From positions 25,001 to 89,000 of the forward strand of contig ADNK01000583.1 in NCBI GenBank assembly GCA_000320545.1: DNA of 64,000 bases, read 5' to 3'. Below the pieces are notes generated by a model. The model saw nothing but the letters and a program-made list of their open reading frames with translations. It was not told the origin of the DNA and did not search any database. The DNA comes from Bigelowiella natans CCMP2755. Its lineage: Eukaryota > Cercozoa > Chlorarachniophyceae. The position numbers and the translations under genes were made by a program. Positions 32,889-46,755 of the stretch are shown piece after piece (the stretch's first letter is position 1; every line of letters starts with the position of its first letter).

Positions 32889-35800
32889 CTTGTCTTCACT
32901 TCCTTCAATCCAAGAGTATCCTTTTTCGATCCATTTGTTGACAGCTTCCCTCGGAACTCTCATTTCCTTTTATTCACACAAATTTATCAGATAATCTGAT
33001 CAAGCTAAAACGACGATTCCGTACAACCCGTGAAACACTCAGCATCCTCAAGATGCATAAACCTTTAGTTCCACCTTAATTTAGAAGAAAATGAAAGTGA
33101 GGCTAATAGTGTAAGACAACTCGACAGAATACCTTCGCTTATTTCAGCTAATTTTTTATAACAGTCGATCTTCAACTGAAATGGATCAACTTCGCTGATG
33201 AGTACGCATTGATCAATTTTAGAAGAACTTTTAGTCCTTAAGAATAGTTCAAATGATTGAGTTCACGCTGTCTTAATTTGCTCAGTCATCTCTTCATTAT
33301 TCCATTTTCAAGTATGCATATATTATATATATTCTTCTCCTTTTTTTTCATTTGCATGCTAATGGTACGACCATTCCGTTGCAGCCGCTACCCATTCCCT
33401 TAACCGTTTCCATGCTTTCTTGGAAATTTCTTTGGCTTCCTGGAATAGAGGTTTGAATAAGTAATCGTCATGAACTGCTTCTGCTCACTAAGTTGCACTT
33501 CAAAGACTTGTTATCAATAATATCCGCACCTTCCTAGAATCCTCACTGTAAGGTTTGGTATTTTTGATTTCCCTCTAACGTGTAGAAGGGTAAAAGAACA
33601 TGCATCATATTTTTAAGGTTTGTGAGTAAGAATTGAAGTCTAGTACTGAAATATGATCAAACTTAAGGTTCGAACCAATTTCCCGAAGTATTTGCTTACA
33701 TCTGTAAGGAAATCTTGTGTTAATTTATCGTATTTGCCGGATTTGGCCTCCACGGGGGATTCTGGCTCCACGAAAAAAGGATCTTGTGGTGATATAGGCA
33801 TCACAAGGCTCTGAAAAATTGCGTGTTGATGAATATTCAAGAGTAAATCTGCAACATCTCCAATGCATACGTGCAACGTATATTACTTGCTTGATGTTGG
33901 CCAAATATAATCCTGTCAATTTGCACATAAGATACATGAACAGATCCTCATTGTGATGAAATTTCATTGTGTAACTGTTTGAATTTTCACCTTCGATGAG
34001 ATTTCCTTCAATTATTTTCTGTTTTTCTCCTTCGTTGTTTGTATCGCGACCCTTGTCATTTCGTTCATTTTTACGGTCTAACACATCCATAGTGCACATA
34101 TAACCGCTGTAACACAATCTTTCTAGAGACAAAAGCACCCTTTGCCATTGAAGATCCCAGTGTTGACCCATGGGCTCCACATCCTGACTCTTTCCTGTTG
34201 GATTCAGGCAGTTGTGGCTTGTACATGCTTGTTTTTTTCTCCTAGGGAGCACAGTCGGTTGGAATATCAACAGGACAAAATGACGTCCTCACCATAGGAA
34301 TAGACGAACAATGGCTGAAATACGAACACAGTCTACCGTTTGTTGTTTGTTTTGAGGTGATGCTATCTCAAGGATCTGCGTTCCTCTCGTTTTTAACTCC
34401 ATACGCGACTTGTACATTACCAATGTTGTTCTACCCTGAAATGCGGTTCGTCGGATGACAACTCTCAGTCAAATATCATCTAACCCAAACAGAATTGACA
34501 AAGCATATTCGAAAACCGTGTTTCCCAGTTGCTTTTCATCTAAAATAGATCGAGGATTGAAACACTGGATGAGTACATTATGAATTAAGAAGTAGAAAAA
34601 AGGTACCGTCGATTGTGAGATATTTCTATCCGCGAACTTGTTCATATACTCTACATAGAACTTGCACTTAGTATTGGTAATATCAATCGAAAACCAAAAT
34701 CATACTTCTTGAAGAGATCATCGTTTGCCTTCTGAAACTGCGCTGTACCTTGGTACAATTTCTCAACGGAACTTGCGAGACTATTCGAAAATACAACTCA
34801 CATCAACGGGAACTGCGGCATAACAAGTGTAACATTACTGAGAAAGATGAGATTTTTTTAGATATTTCATTCCGAGGCTCTATGGATACACATTAGAAAC
34901 TGTCAGGTGTTGTCCATGTCACAAAACGAAAAGAAATTACATAATTGAGTGTGATTCCAGCCCTTCCACACAGATAATAAGAAGCTACGAACTTAATTTT
35001 CAGAAATAGAGCATAAGCAGGATTTTCGAATAAAAATTACCCAATCTCCAAGCTGAGTGACGGTGGCCATTGTCCGCAGCTGCGATAAATAATACCTTAA
35101 AAAAAACACGTTTGTGGAGGACATTCCTTCATGAAGGACCTTTCTGCAGGATTCCTGCCATTTTTTTGCGGATGCTCGCTTCTGGATCCAAACCATTCAC
35201 TCTGGCAACCTTAAAACAACCAGAATCATCATGTTTTCTATTTCCTGTTAATTAGAAATTAGAAACAAATATTCCAAACCCTCAACATCTCCGTCGCCCA
35301 GTTATATCTAAGAATATTCGAGCCCAACTTGTCACCGAGTTCTAACATTCAACGTAATTAGTGAGCGACACGGACACGAACTTTATCTATCCTACAAGTG
35401 ACACACCAAAATATCTTTGAGCGAGTGTTGGATTAAACCCGTCGGCATAAAGCATGCCTTAAAGGAATTGAAATTCAATGAGAAGGCTTTTGCAGAGAAT
35501 ATAATACGAAAATATCAGTATAATTGCAAATCTTTAGATCTTTAGATGATAAGTTAACCAAGATGCTCGATTATGAATCTCCTACGAAACAAATGCATCC
35601 TGTAAGATATTAATACTATAATCTTGTTGTATGAACCATTTTGAATCCTTGATGTTTTCTTTTAGTCCTTGCCCATTCTTTTCTGTATAAGCCCAAAAAG
35701 TAGATTGCGCAATTTTATTTTGGATGCAAGCACCGAAATGCGGCATTATTACCATCAGGCTGTGTAGTATCAAGCTCTTGGTTGCCATCTTCATCTAAAG

Positions 35801-38800
35801 GAGGCGCTGAAGGCAGCACACCTGAATATTAGCGATACACTTACATTCATACTTTATTCACAATATGAACGTAGGAAAACCTGCACCTTGATACTGTTCC
35901 AGCCTAATTTGTTGCTCTATTGCAATAGACTCGGCCTTGTGAAGAAATGCCGCTTGCTAATAGATTGTTGATTTGTAATCGAAAACGAATGCTATTATAG
36001 TGCTTATTCTGACCTGTAGTAGCAAGTTCACGTTAGGGTCTGATTCAATCAATTGCGTGATGGCGCTCTTCCGGTCATGGGCACCCTTATCGCCACATTT
36101 TTTCTCTATCCGAATCATGTCCTGATGAAATTTAACGAAGTGAAATGATTTGAACAAAAACTAAAGCTAAAATCTCTATGAGATTTTAACTATTACTCTT
36201 TTATTCTTGAAAATGCTCTGACTATTGAGGATGGCCGGAAACACCTTTGAAGAAAATTTACAATATTTCCAAGTCCCCATTATCTTGAATGAATCATACA
36301 TATTTTTGCCATTGTGTTTCGAAGAAGAGGTCGCCATCTTCCTTAACTTTCTCCGGGCTAGAATGGGTAGAATTAGTCTCATTAAAATCGAGCTGAGATT
36401 AATTGGCTCACAAAGATTCTTTAAGCGCTTCTTTTATTTTCTTCCACGAGTCAGCCTACGTATGAGAAACATTTTAATGATTGTTCTCGACATGACTCTT
36501 GATTCCCCTATAAATATTAATGTTTTCTCTTTCCGGACCTTTCCTGTTTTTCCCTCACGTAGCAGAAATCGAGGAGAAATAGGAGAATAGGAACCATGAC
36601 CCTTATACCTAAGACATAAGGAAGAAGTTACGGTCTACATGTTCGATACACCTAGGAAAGAGGCACTTAGGTAAAGCTTCTGAATTGGACGCGGTCGCCT
36701 GGAAAATGATCTAATGAGCACCAAAATGGTTAACATAGTAAATCAGCCCCAAATACAACGCAATCTTCATCGACAGGAACTTTGTACAGATTGTTTGGGA
36801 CCTCCCCACACAATCCACATTACCATACGGACAAATAGACCGCACAAACTCGCGCACCCATACGCTCATAATTGGGTACATGGATCGTATCGGCAATTAG
36901 TCACCTTTGTGTCGTACAAAAACTTTGCTATTTTGAACCGTTCATATACGATATCCAACCTTATTGAAACAAGTTACGATTAGGTAGGGTAGAAAATAGA
37001 GCATAATTGCGTCGAACCTTTTGACTAACGATTTTACTTTAGGGAATTGACTATAAGCAAATGCAATTTGATTTGCCCAATACAAAGTATTCTTGGACTG
37101 AGAAATACATTCGTCTGTCATTGTTGTAATCAAACCAACTCTATACTAAAAACGTGGTTGTGTGGTGCATGTTTGGGGAAAATATCACTTCGGGTGAGTA
37201 ACCTCTTCTAACTTAAGTTCTAAGCCTCTTGCCTTGGACTCAACCCTCAGGTTCACACTTGCAGCACCTCTCGAACCAGATCCCGATTTGAATCCGCTCT
37301 TATCGGCATAAAGAAAGAATTCCATTCGGTCCCACATATTCGCACCGTATTGAAGTCTGTATTGTTTTTCTTGTTGAATACATAAGATTTACAAGATACA
37401 CCGCATCGAACTTACATTGCGCGAGGATCCACTTCATCGAATTCAAAAATGGCATCTCGAAGTTTTTCCTGAAAAAAAACGTGCATTCAAACAACTTCAA
37501 CTTGCAACGACTGGTCAACACGAACCTCGGCCCTTGTCCAATCAATATCAGAGATAATTTTTTGGTAGGCCTAATAACAATCGTCATGAATATTAATGTT
37601 CTTTTCCTGCTAAGTAACATACATCCAACCTCACAGAACTTCTTATTTGTTCCAAATAATTCTCTTGTTAGGAGGGGACTTTTACTTTTTTCTAAGACGC
37701 ATAGTCAATAAATTAAGAAGCGAATAGAATTATTCCACACTTGATTTACCCGCCTCTTCCCGAATCTTTCGCTTTTCTTCAATGAGCTCCACTTTCCAGA
37801 ATAACGTCATCGCCGCCTCCAGGTGAAAAAATATTATCATTATTGTGTTGCTGTTCGTTGATTCTTACAAGACAAACTGACATCATAAGCTTGTACGCTC
37901 GACTGTGGCTGTGGATTTTCTTTCTCTTCACTGAAGTCATATAACAATGTTTATATTATAACAATTTTATGCTGATAATAGCATAAATACAGAGTAGCTT
38001 CGATGGTACGTGCCAAGCTCTCTCTGTTTATCTTTGAAATACAACCAAATGGATCAATTAGACCTCACCACAAATTCGTTGTGCAAGTCTCGACATTACC
38101 TTTTCCAATCGATCCTTAAGCATTTTCTTGTCGACACTTAGTTTGAAAATTAATCCTTCTAGAATAGCTTTCTGAGCTCCTTGAGTCCTTCAAGATTAGG
38201 TAGTTTCAAGGAAAAGAGTATGATGAAAGTTGTAATTTTTCACCTATTTTTTTCTCGTTTCATATTATCGACGATTCGTTTAACTTCCTTTAGTTCCCTA
38301 AAGGTCAAGATATGCCGCAGTCGATTATGTATGCACAAACATAATTACTTAATACGTTACTTTTCTACGTCTTCTTTCTGGTTTTTTTCCCAGACGGTGG
38401 CTTCAGTTTCATACTGTTTAAGTTTCTCGAGAAGATCAACATCTAGTGGTAAAAAAATGACCAAACCCTTCATGATCCATATTTCTCAATCTCTAAATCA
38501 TGTACCTTGCCTGAACCAGTGGTTCGCTTCGTCAAAATGAAACTAAAAAAATTGCAATAATTTCTTCATGTAGTTACATCAAATTTGAAAGCAAGATTCT
38601 CACCAAGCCATCTGTAGTCACAGAGTCTACATCGTTACAAGAGTCCAAGTAGTACTGTAGATTAATATCAAATCCCAAAGTATTAAAAATATATTATTGG
38701 TTATGTTTGTCAGAAAAACAATGACGCTTAGAAATTTGCCAACCAAAATCTTGACATATCTTCCTTTCAAATGACTCCTCTCCGACAGATCATTCCGTCG

Positions 38801-41800
38801 CCGATCACTCTGTTCACACAGCCCAGAAAGATCAGGCTATGACATCTTCTGATATTGAAATAAGTACATCAGGAGCTTCTCTGTCTGTAGCATTACGACC
38901 ATGCTTCGTGTCCATCAATCCTTTATTTTCCTGTCACATTAGACATTAGACTCGATATTTCGCATTAAAGTTCTTCTGGATTTTTAATTTTAACTACCAC
39001 ACTATCCTTTTCGAGATTCAGCTTCCATTCAACTAGGGCGTTGCCCAAACTTTGGATTGATACCGATTTCTAATAGACGCTCAAATTTAGAATACGAAGC
39101 ATATTAACACCTTCTTCATACCTGATTTGAAAATTGAATTTGCCAAATACCTCGCAACTGCGGATTTCGGATTTTTTTGTGACATTGATATGTCTGCAAC
39201 ATGGAAAGAAGATTGTTTAATAATTTAATCAGCATTCGTAGAAGCAATAGACACCTTGTACATGCTGTCGAGAATGTGCTTGTTCGACTCAATTGCCTCC
39301 AATACCTACAAATACTGAAATCTTCGAAATGGTTCCAATAACTAAATCACTTTTGACCATTAGAGTCGTTTTGAAATGCGTGGTTGAGAGGGAGTCGTTG
39401 AGTCTTCTTTTGACACTGATTTTACATTCGCATAAACATTATAATTCGAATGACTTCAATTAATTCAGTACTTTGTGAGGAGTCTTTCGTGGTCTCTAGC
39501 CAGGTAGAGATTTTTCGCTCCCTGTCCTAAAAAAAATAATTATAATTTCAAAATAAAGAATATGTCACCGTGAATGTATGAGTCTGACTAAAGGAAGAGA
39601 GGCCAGTTCGAAGTTTGCTAAATTGCCTATTCCAAGAAAAATCAGAGCTTTATGTAAAGTAATTTTTGAGTGATAAGATGAAAGAGGACGTTCGTACGAA
39701 GCGCCGGCATTTGGTGATCAAATCTACACATCAAAACAACAATGATTCTTAAGTCAAGGATATCCATCATGGAATCCTGATTTTCATTCGTGGTAAATGT
39801 TGATTTCGTTTCCTAATTTCTCACTCTTAGTAGTGCCAGATTCGTTGTTTTCTCCTTTGACCTGTGATAGTTTCGTTTTTTCAATTTGAATGTACTTCAA
39901 TGTGTAGTGAGACTCATACTCCAGAAGATGATTTAATGCTTTCCCTCAGTTCGAATATGTATTCCTAATCGTAAATGAAAAGAAATAAAATGGACGCTCC
40001 AAGTAGATTATACATTTTATATCTTACTTTAAGTGGATCTCTTGCAATGAAGTCTGAGTCGGCGTCAAGAATGTCGGCATAGCTGAAGCTCAAGATCAAT
40101 TTATTTATTGTTTTGTTTTGTCCCGATTCTGTAAATTTCCAAGAGTTGAATATTGAATATAAACCTTAAAGCAATAATATACCTGGAAAAAATTCTTCCA
40201 CCAATAAACAGTCTAGCTTCAGAGGATCGGCCCGTGTCTTCGGAAATACCTTGAGAAAAAGGTATGTCTTTACGATGCTCCTACTGTTATACAACCTGGT
40301 AAAACCTTTATCCAGAATGCTACATTTTTGTTATCCTTAGCTTGATCCAACTCCGCCCTAGAAATTAGATATACTTTTATTGTTAGACTGGGAGGTAAAC
40401 TATAACCGTAAATAAAATACATTAGCTTTCTGTAAAGAATCCAGAGCTGTCCCATGTTCTCCTAATGTTTAATTTTGTTGTGCTACTAATAGATGATGGT
40501 CGTTGTTTTTGATACTACTTTCAATTTAGCATATGTCGAGATATTCTCTTTTTCTTGCATCTTCGCCAGTTTTTCAGATAGTCTGCAAAAAGAAATTGAA
40601 TATGAATATGAACAACTCCTCCAGCTTATTCTGATGCATTGTTATCCTGAGCCGTTATTTCCTTTCTAAATGCTAAAAGTATTACTTTCTATATTTCTGG
40701 ATGACCCTCTTCAAGCGATATCTAAAACATGAATACCTCATAAAGCCGATGACGATAAAATGGTTCATCATGCATAAATAAAAATTACTGTAGAACTTGG
40801 ATAGCTTCCTTTTGTCTCTCATCGATTAGTTCCTTCAAACACTTTTAAATGAAAATAGACATAACTCAGCACACTCTACAGTCGTCATCAATATGCATGC
40901 TTTATTGGAAGAAACATAGGAAGATATAAACTCGTTTCTTTATTATGCGACCTGGATATGAGCTTCAGTTTTGAGAATCTTCTTAGATTTTTTCTTGCCT
41001 TCTTTCTGTATTATTGCCTAAGTGGTTATAATTTTAAAATAATTAGGTGTATTTTGATTCCACACAGCGCAGCAAACCTTGTCAAGTGCGCGATGCAATG
41101 TTGAAGCTCGAATGCGAATTCTCATAAAGGTTTTCTTGTTCTTGGCCTCTTTACTATACTCTCCCTATTAATCAGTTTTAGTCAATATTCAACATGCCTA
41201 CATTCCATAGAATTCGGATGGGATAACCAATGATTTTGTGTGAAACGCAATCAACATCGTGAGCACTGCGCGAACTTCATTTTTCAGACTATCGAACATC
41301 CCTTTTCAAAAAAAGACGGGTAAAAATTTTTTGGGTTATTTTCTGATTTTCTGCATGATTTAAAATTTGTATTAACCTTCATTATTGTAAGTAAGAGTAT
41401 TTGCTTCAAGTGCTCTGGCGCTAAGTCATAAAAGTACTCTGTGATGAGGTAGATTTCACCAGGTAAATTATCTGAGCAACCTTTCAGCTACTCTGGAGAG
41501 TAGTATAGTCCAGATTTTATTAGCCAATGCCATCGTATCGGCCACTAAATCTTGTGACTATTTTTCATCAAAGCAAATTAAAAAAGAGAAATAGGATCTT
41601 GTGGATTCATACTTTTTGGATGTGATCATCTGCTTCTCTATACCACTCGATCATGGTCTAAATTTGAAAAGAAATAAGTTGGTAATCATAAATTCAGATA
41701 AAGGTTTGTTACCATGATAGGTTTTGTGAGAAAGAAAACCGACGATATGCCTTGAATTACGCTCAGCACTGCTCCTCCAACCTTATCTGTTGCAGCTTCG

Positions 41801-42485
41801 AAGGCTGAACCTAACTGATAAATTTGTTTTTGTGAGATAAGACTTTACATTTTCGAGTAGTAATCATACTTGCAAAGCTGCAGCAGGAGCCTCCATTGAT
41901 TCTGATTGCCACAATCTCAGTATTAGAGATAACGACACATTGATTCTTAGAATTTTGCAAACCAAATGGTTTCAAGATCTCTAGGTTCCCAAGCAAGTCT
42001 CTGAAGGGGGTTTCTAACACATCCTCCCAGTAAGGGTAGCAAAATGAGGTGCTTGGAACAGGAAACGTTTGTTCAAGCATTCGAACTACCCCTCCAGATC
42101 GAGAAGATAGTCCTTGAAATTCAGTGGTAAGTTTGTGCATCTAATCGTCCAAATTTCATATATAAATTATACTTAAACGTTTCTTTACGTAATTATTGAT
42201 CATGGACCAGTTTGATTGGCGAAGTCCCAAGTTCTTCCACTAATATTTGCAAGTGTTAATCATTTAGAAACAAATAGAAATAAATTTTAAATTGCATACA
42301 TTCATTGGATAAGCCAACGAAGAAATCAAATATATGCTCATTAGCCTGATAGTCTATGTTAATTGCGTCCAAAGGTCTGAAACAATCACTAATTGAAGTT
42401 CTGCATAAATATGTAGCGTATGTGCACAAATTATATGATAAGGGTCTCTCTCAATTTGTGTGAATGTGTTTGTGTTTGTGTTTGT

Positions 42486-42554
<69 letters not shown>

Positions 42555-43379
42555 TAGGACCAGAGGAGAAAGAGAGCGGAGAAAAAGAGAGGAGAGAAAT
42601 GAAGAGAGTAAAAAATGCAATGCTGTTGTCATATTTGGTGAACAATTTCTTTCACAAATATACCCCATATTAGTCTTTAATTCTTCAAATTCTGCAAGTG
42701 CTGTGAGTACAAGTGTAAGCGAACGTGGCATGTTTTCAACGAAAAACAACTTTACTGAGAATTTGGATTCCAGCTTCTTTCAGTGCCCAATTGTCCCTGA
42801 ATTATATCAAAAAGATCGGAGGATTTCTAAATCTACATACGATCAGAAAATTGAACTTCATGCTGGTAATTTTACCATATCAAGCGCCCTCTATCTTCCT
42901 CCTAAATGTAAGGATCATTAGTGGTGTTCTGATTGTGATTTAGAGAAATTCTTACACTCCCGATATCTGCTGGTTTAGGTGGAGCATTGTTTAGTCGCTG
43001 TTATTGTGACGGATGTAAGTTAAAATTGCAACGTGCGTTGGATGTTGTGCTACTTCTAAGGCCTGATCTTTGTCCCGGACATCACTTTTAACTTCACTCA
43101 TCTGCACAGATGCCAATGAAACTTCATGAGGTAGCTCTATTTCACCAAAGGGGGACAACGATTCCACTACCTTACGGAAGCTTTGATGAGTTTTTTGATT
43201 CTGTGCGAGAGCCCCGAAGATATTTTTGGTTCTCGTGTTCTAGTCCAATAGGAGTTTTGCAAGAATTGATTGGTTTTTTATTGTCGCAGCACCAAAATCA
43301 AGATAAAATCGTACGAATAATTTGTTCATTTCAGCAAGCGTCAACGCTCCTTGCCGCCCTTCGTTCCAACCCCTTCATT
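32889..43379 (-). CDS. Very large gene of many tiny exons; helical protein of unknown family
   Basis: Minus strand, about 10.5 kb, A/T-rich, built of exons roughly 40-190 nt with introns mostly 45-150 nt. Readable exon products in order: KTHQSFRKVVESLSPFGEIE (about 43230-43050), ALAEFEELKTNMG (42700), LWQSESMEAPAAALQ (41900), GSAFEAATDKVGGAVLSVIQ (41815-41720), TMIEWYREADDHIQK (41660), LVADTMALANKIWTILLSRV (41550), LPGEIYLITEYFYDLAPEHL (41460), NEVRAVLTMLIAFHTKSL (41290), EYSKEAKNKKTFMRIRIRAS (41160), CLKELIDERQKEAIQVLQ (40850), VLEAIESNKHILDSMYK (39300), KKCGDKGAHDRKSAITQLIE (36100), KVKEDGDLFFETQWQKY (36350), VLLSLERLCYSGYMCTM (34130), PQDPFFVEPESPVEAKSGKY (33790), EAKEISKKAWKRLREWV (33420), EMRVPREAVNKWIEKGYSWI (32966-32889). 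Mostly helical and charged, no nucleotide-binding or catalytic motif noticed. Both ends and most junctions are provisional; one gene or two cannot be excluded. Confidence 0.6.
42486..42551. repeat. (GT)n(GA)n microsatellite
   Basis: GT run passing into a GA run inside an intron of the large minus-strand gene. The 33-42 kb interior has almost none. Confidence 0.9.
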
Positions 43380-43394
43380 TTAGTGGCGATTTGA

Positions 43395-44415
43395 TGTGCA
43401 GGTAGCACATGTAGATGACTGCCAAACACTTTTCTTTTCATTAAAATCAATTTTTCGCACACCCAATTTGACCTGGAAATTGGTTTGGTTGCAAGCATGA
43501 TTTCGATTCAACCTTTGAAAGTGCTTCACTCATTCATCCATTCAAGCTGATTGGGGAGGACGTGGATGAGTTGGAACGTCTCATGATCCTTTCAGATCAG
43601 GCTCTGAACCAGTGAAAGTGCTTCGTTCGTCCACTCCATCGTGGAGTCAACTCACGTGCACCTCCACACACTCACTCGTTCGTTCGCTTGCGCTCACCAT
43701 TGTGTTCATGCACTCTCACGCGAAGCAGAGCAGCCGAAGCATGACAACTGCGCGCGTCACGCATGGGAACTCGTGTCAAGTCTGCAAGTTGGAGGGCATC
43801 GATGCACGCACGGATCGCTTTGAAGGACGTCCAAACGTGCAAAACACGCACTGTGGACATCACGCTTGCATTGTTTGGTGTGTTGGGTCGACTCTGCGCA
43901 TCTGTGCGCAACGGTCTGTTGTGCACCAATGCACAATGCACCACACACCCACGCACTGCATCCGTTGCGCCCATTGCCGACAGCCGTGTCGTTTGAACAA
44001 ACAAGCATGCAGTTTCATGGCAACCACTCTGGCACTGGCAACGCAACAATGACGGTGAAACAGAACGCGTTCGCAGCTGCTCGCTGAGGTGTGCTGTTCA
44101 TCGATTGCACGCACCACAAACATTGCGTGCATCGCAATGCAAAGTGCCTGCGCTGGCGCGTCTGCACTCAATCATTCACATCAATTGTGATCTGCAACGC
44201 ATGACCAGTCTAGCAGTCTGAAAGTGGTGCCATGCTCACAATGTCCAGACATCGATGGCGCGGCTGCGATGACCAGGTGACGTACCAACAACTCTAGACC
44301 TTGACACGGTCATTGCGTTGCGCGCAACGCCATTCTAGAATTGCACGACACACTGGGATTGAAAACATGTCATGGCTACATAGTTAGTGTGAACAGGCCA
44401 TGCAATCTTGACAAA
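43395..44415. repeat. GCATGC/TGCGCAC-rich intergenic block
   Basis: Many short overlapping frames on both strands with Cys/His-rich, unrelated translations. Shares TCTAGCAGTCTG words with 29.15 kb and GTTTGAAGTTCAA/TTCGATTCAA-like words with 24 and 50.3 kb. No gene seen. Confidence 0.5.
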
Positions 44416-46179
44416 TCAAATCTCAATATGGATGACATCGCCAGCTTTGGTTCCTTCCGGAGCTTCAACCTCAAACTGCTGCCCATTTATTTCTACTGCG
44501 AAGGACTGGCCTGCACCCACGCACTCAGGTATCTGGACATCGTACAGCTGGGGATTCTCCGTGAAAGAAGAAGGGGGTGGTGGAGCGGTTGGAGTGGGAG
44601 AAGGGGTAGTCTTGGTCTCCAAATCAAGGTTCTGCATTTGTTTCTCTATGTTCTGCGGTGGGACTGTAGAAATCGTAGGTTTCTGGTTTTCCACCACCTT
44701 GGGTTGAACGATCTCAACCGACTGAGGCGCAACAATTTGATATTGAGCGGAAGAATTCGGTGTGGGCTGCACGACTTGCGCCTGCACGGTTTGTATTTCA
44801 ACTGGAGGAGGGGGCTGGAACTGGATTTCGGAACCGGGACCCATACCCTTGTTTTACAGCATCGATTTTGATCATGTGAAAGCAAACGTGTTACGAGTTT
44901 CTCATTCTCGCCCATTTTCCTTTTAGTCCTTCAAATTTTATAATTCCCCTCCCTATCCCATATGTCACATACATAAAACTGGCTGACCTTTGGAACCACG
45001 AGAGATACAATTTGTCCATTAGCCTGGACCTGGAAGCTATGCCCAGCCGTTACACCTTGCGGAACGACTGCCCTCATCAGCGTTGGCGATGGCTTCTTAG
45101 AAGGAGGCGGTGGAGCAGCGTAGGTGGGAGCAGAAGGGGTGCTACTTTTCCCCTTAAAATCTAGAATTTTTGATAAATTTATGCTTTCAGTGACATGTGA
45201 TTGCAACGTATCAATGGTATGCTATCATCTTTTGGCATGTAGTCCGCACTCATAACGCACCCGTTTTCACATTGACGACGGTTTTTGTGTTAGCAGGAGA
45301 TGCTGCTACGTTGGGCTTGCTTTTGGCTCGTGGTTGTGCTATTGCTGCCCCAAGAGCAACGCCCGCCGCGACAGCACCACCTCGACGACGCACAAGTGGC
45401 CTCACAACCCGAGCTCTGGGCCTAATCACAACCTGAAGGAGCAAGAGAGTTACCACTGATGACTCTTTATTGGAGTTCCCTTGTTAAAAGAGAATGCTCT
45501 ACACGCGAACGATTAATCGGGAAAACTTTATGATTACGTTATTGACTCTCCAACTGTCACAGACGGTGTAGTGATGATGATGATGATTATTATTATTATG
45601 TTGATTAAGGTGGGGGTGGTGCTGGTCGCGACGGAGGAAGTGACGATGCGGAAAGGAGGGAGAAAAGATGGTATGATGGCGCGTGAACACTCTGTTAGTG
45701 GTACCGGGCGGCCAACAGGGCGGTGGACAACTACTGCGCGGCGTCCCAGGGGACGCACGGCTGGGCGCCCAAGGACAGCTCGTACTACAGCTCGTGCAAC
45801 TCGGACCGTTGGGCGCACCACAGCAGGGCGTACTACAGCAGGACGTACCACTACACCACTGCGCCGATGCGCAACTCGATTTGCTTGCATGTGCAGCCGA
45901 GCCGCCTAAGAAGATGAGAAATGAACGATTGAGGAAGGAAGAAGGATAGGGTTTATACACAAGATTATAACTTACCCTCTGCACGTTACCCCGCGCGAGG
46001 GCACGCCCTGCCTTTCTTTCCAGCCTGTTTGCCCTTCGCTGATTTGCATAGAAAAACGGGACAGGCACATGAGAATTCCGAATTGCAGATGCAGCGATAT
46101 TTTGTCTTCGAATGAAGAACATGAATGTATACATGTACCCGTGACAACATGTGCCCATACAACCAACAGCAATCAACAT
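44416..46179 (-). CDS. Val/Arg/Pro-rich, N-terminally anchored protein with two C-terminal beta-type repeats
   Basis: Exons 46179-45976, 45905-45705, 45432-45261, 45160-44988, 44847-44416; phases agree, 393 residues. N-terminus MLIAVGCMGTCCHGYMYTFM is hydrophobic and Cys-rich (signal anchor or acylated). Exons 2-3 encode a basic region of VVRPAVVRPAVVRP and VVRPLVRRRGGAVAAG type. The C-terminal half has a Pro/Gln linker and two copies of an about 40-residue unit: MRAVVPQGVTAGHSFQVQAN ... VPKGMGPGSEIQFQ and YDVQIPECVGAGQSFAVEIN ... APEGTKAGDVIHIEI. The pattern vP-x-gv-xaGqsF-v-x-nGq-x-v-x-vP-x-g-xxGd-i is seen in uncharacterised protist proteins. Function unknown. Confidence 0.75.
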
Positions 46180-46755
46180 GTTAAGGAGGGGGCTACGTGA
46201 AGGCTTGTGGTGTTAATATGGTGTTAGGTTAGATCTATGGTACTGCTCTTCCACGCCGCCTCATGGATTCGGATCGGATGGAGCCCCTCTAGGCCTGCGA
46301 CTCACCGACAAATATCGACTTACTTACAGTTGTCGCAGAAAGGTTTTCGCCCCCATTTTATCGAGGTGCGTGTGTACTGCACGCGTGCAGCACATCGCAG
46401 TTTCGAACTTCGGAAAACCTTGTATTTTTTTCGGTTATTTCAATGGCAACACGTGGACAAGGGGGTTCCGAGCGGAATGCAGGTCGATTTTGTTTATATG
46501 TGGCTCATATTTGTTGTCGTAAGGACATATAAGGAACTTCTGCTTCGACAGAGCTCGTCATGCGATCCCTTCCCTTCTTATGCCTCCTCGTCATCCGGAG
46601 GTCGTCGTTTGCTTCCGTTGGGTTCGAGGCGGTGGGGAGCGAGAGGAAATGGGTTACGATTTCGGTGGTTCTCATTGTTGGGGGTTTTACTGGGACCCCG
46701 CAGATCGATAAAAAACAACTCCACCATTGAAAATTAGCACCACCACCACTTGTAG
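46180..46755. promoter_or_regulatory. Divergent region; likely 5' exon(s) of the EGF-like gene
   Basis: Lies between head-to-head genes. A Met frame at 46444 (MATRGQGGSERNAGRFCLYV) reaches a good GTAAGG donor near 46520 and is a candidate first exon, but it lacks a signal peptide, so the true N-terminus is unresolved. Confidence 0.35.

Noticed and set aside
45571-45949. Arg/Thr/Gly-rich plus-strand frames
   Set aside because: They are antisense to the VRP-rich exon 45905-45705, which splices in phase with four other exons on the minus strand.
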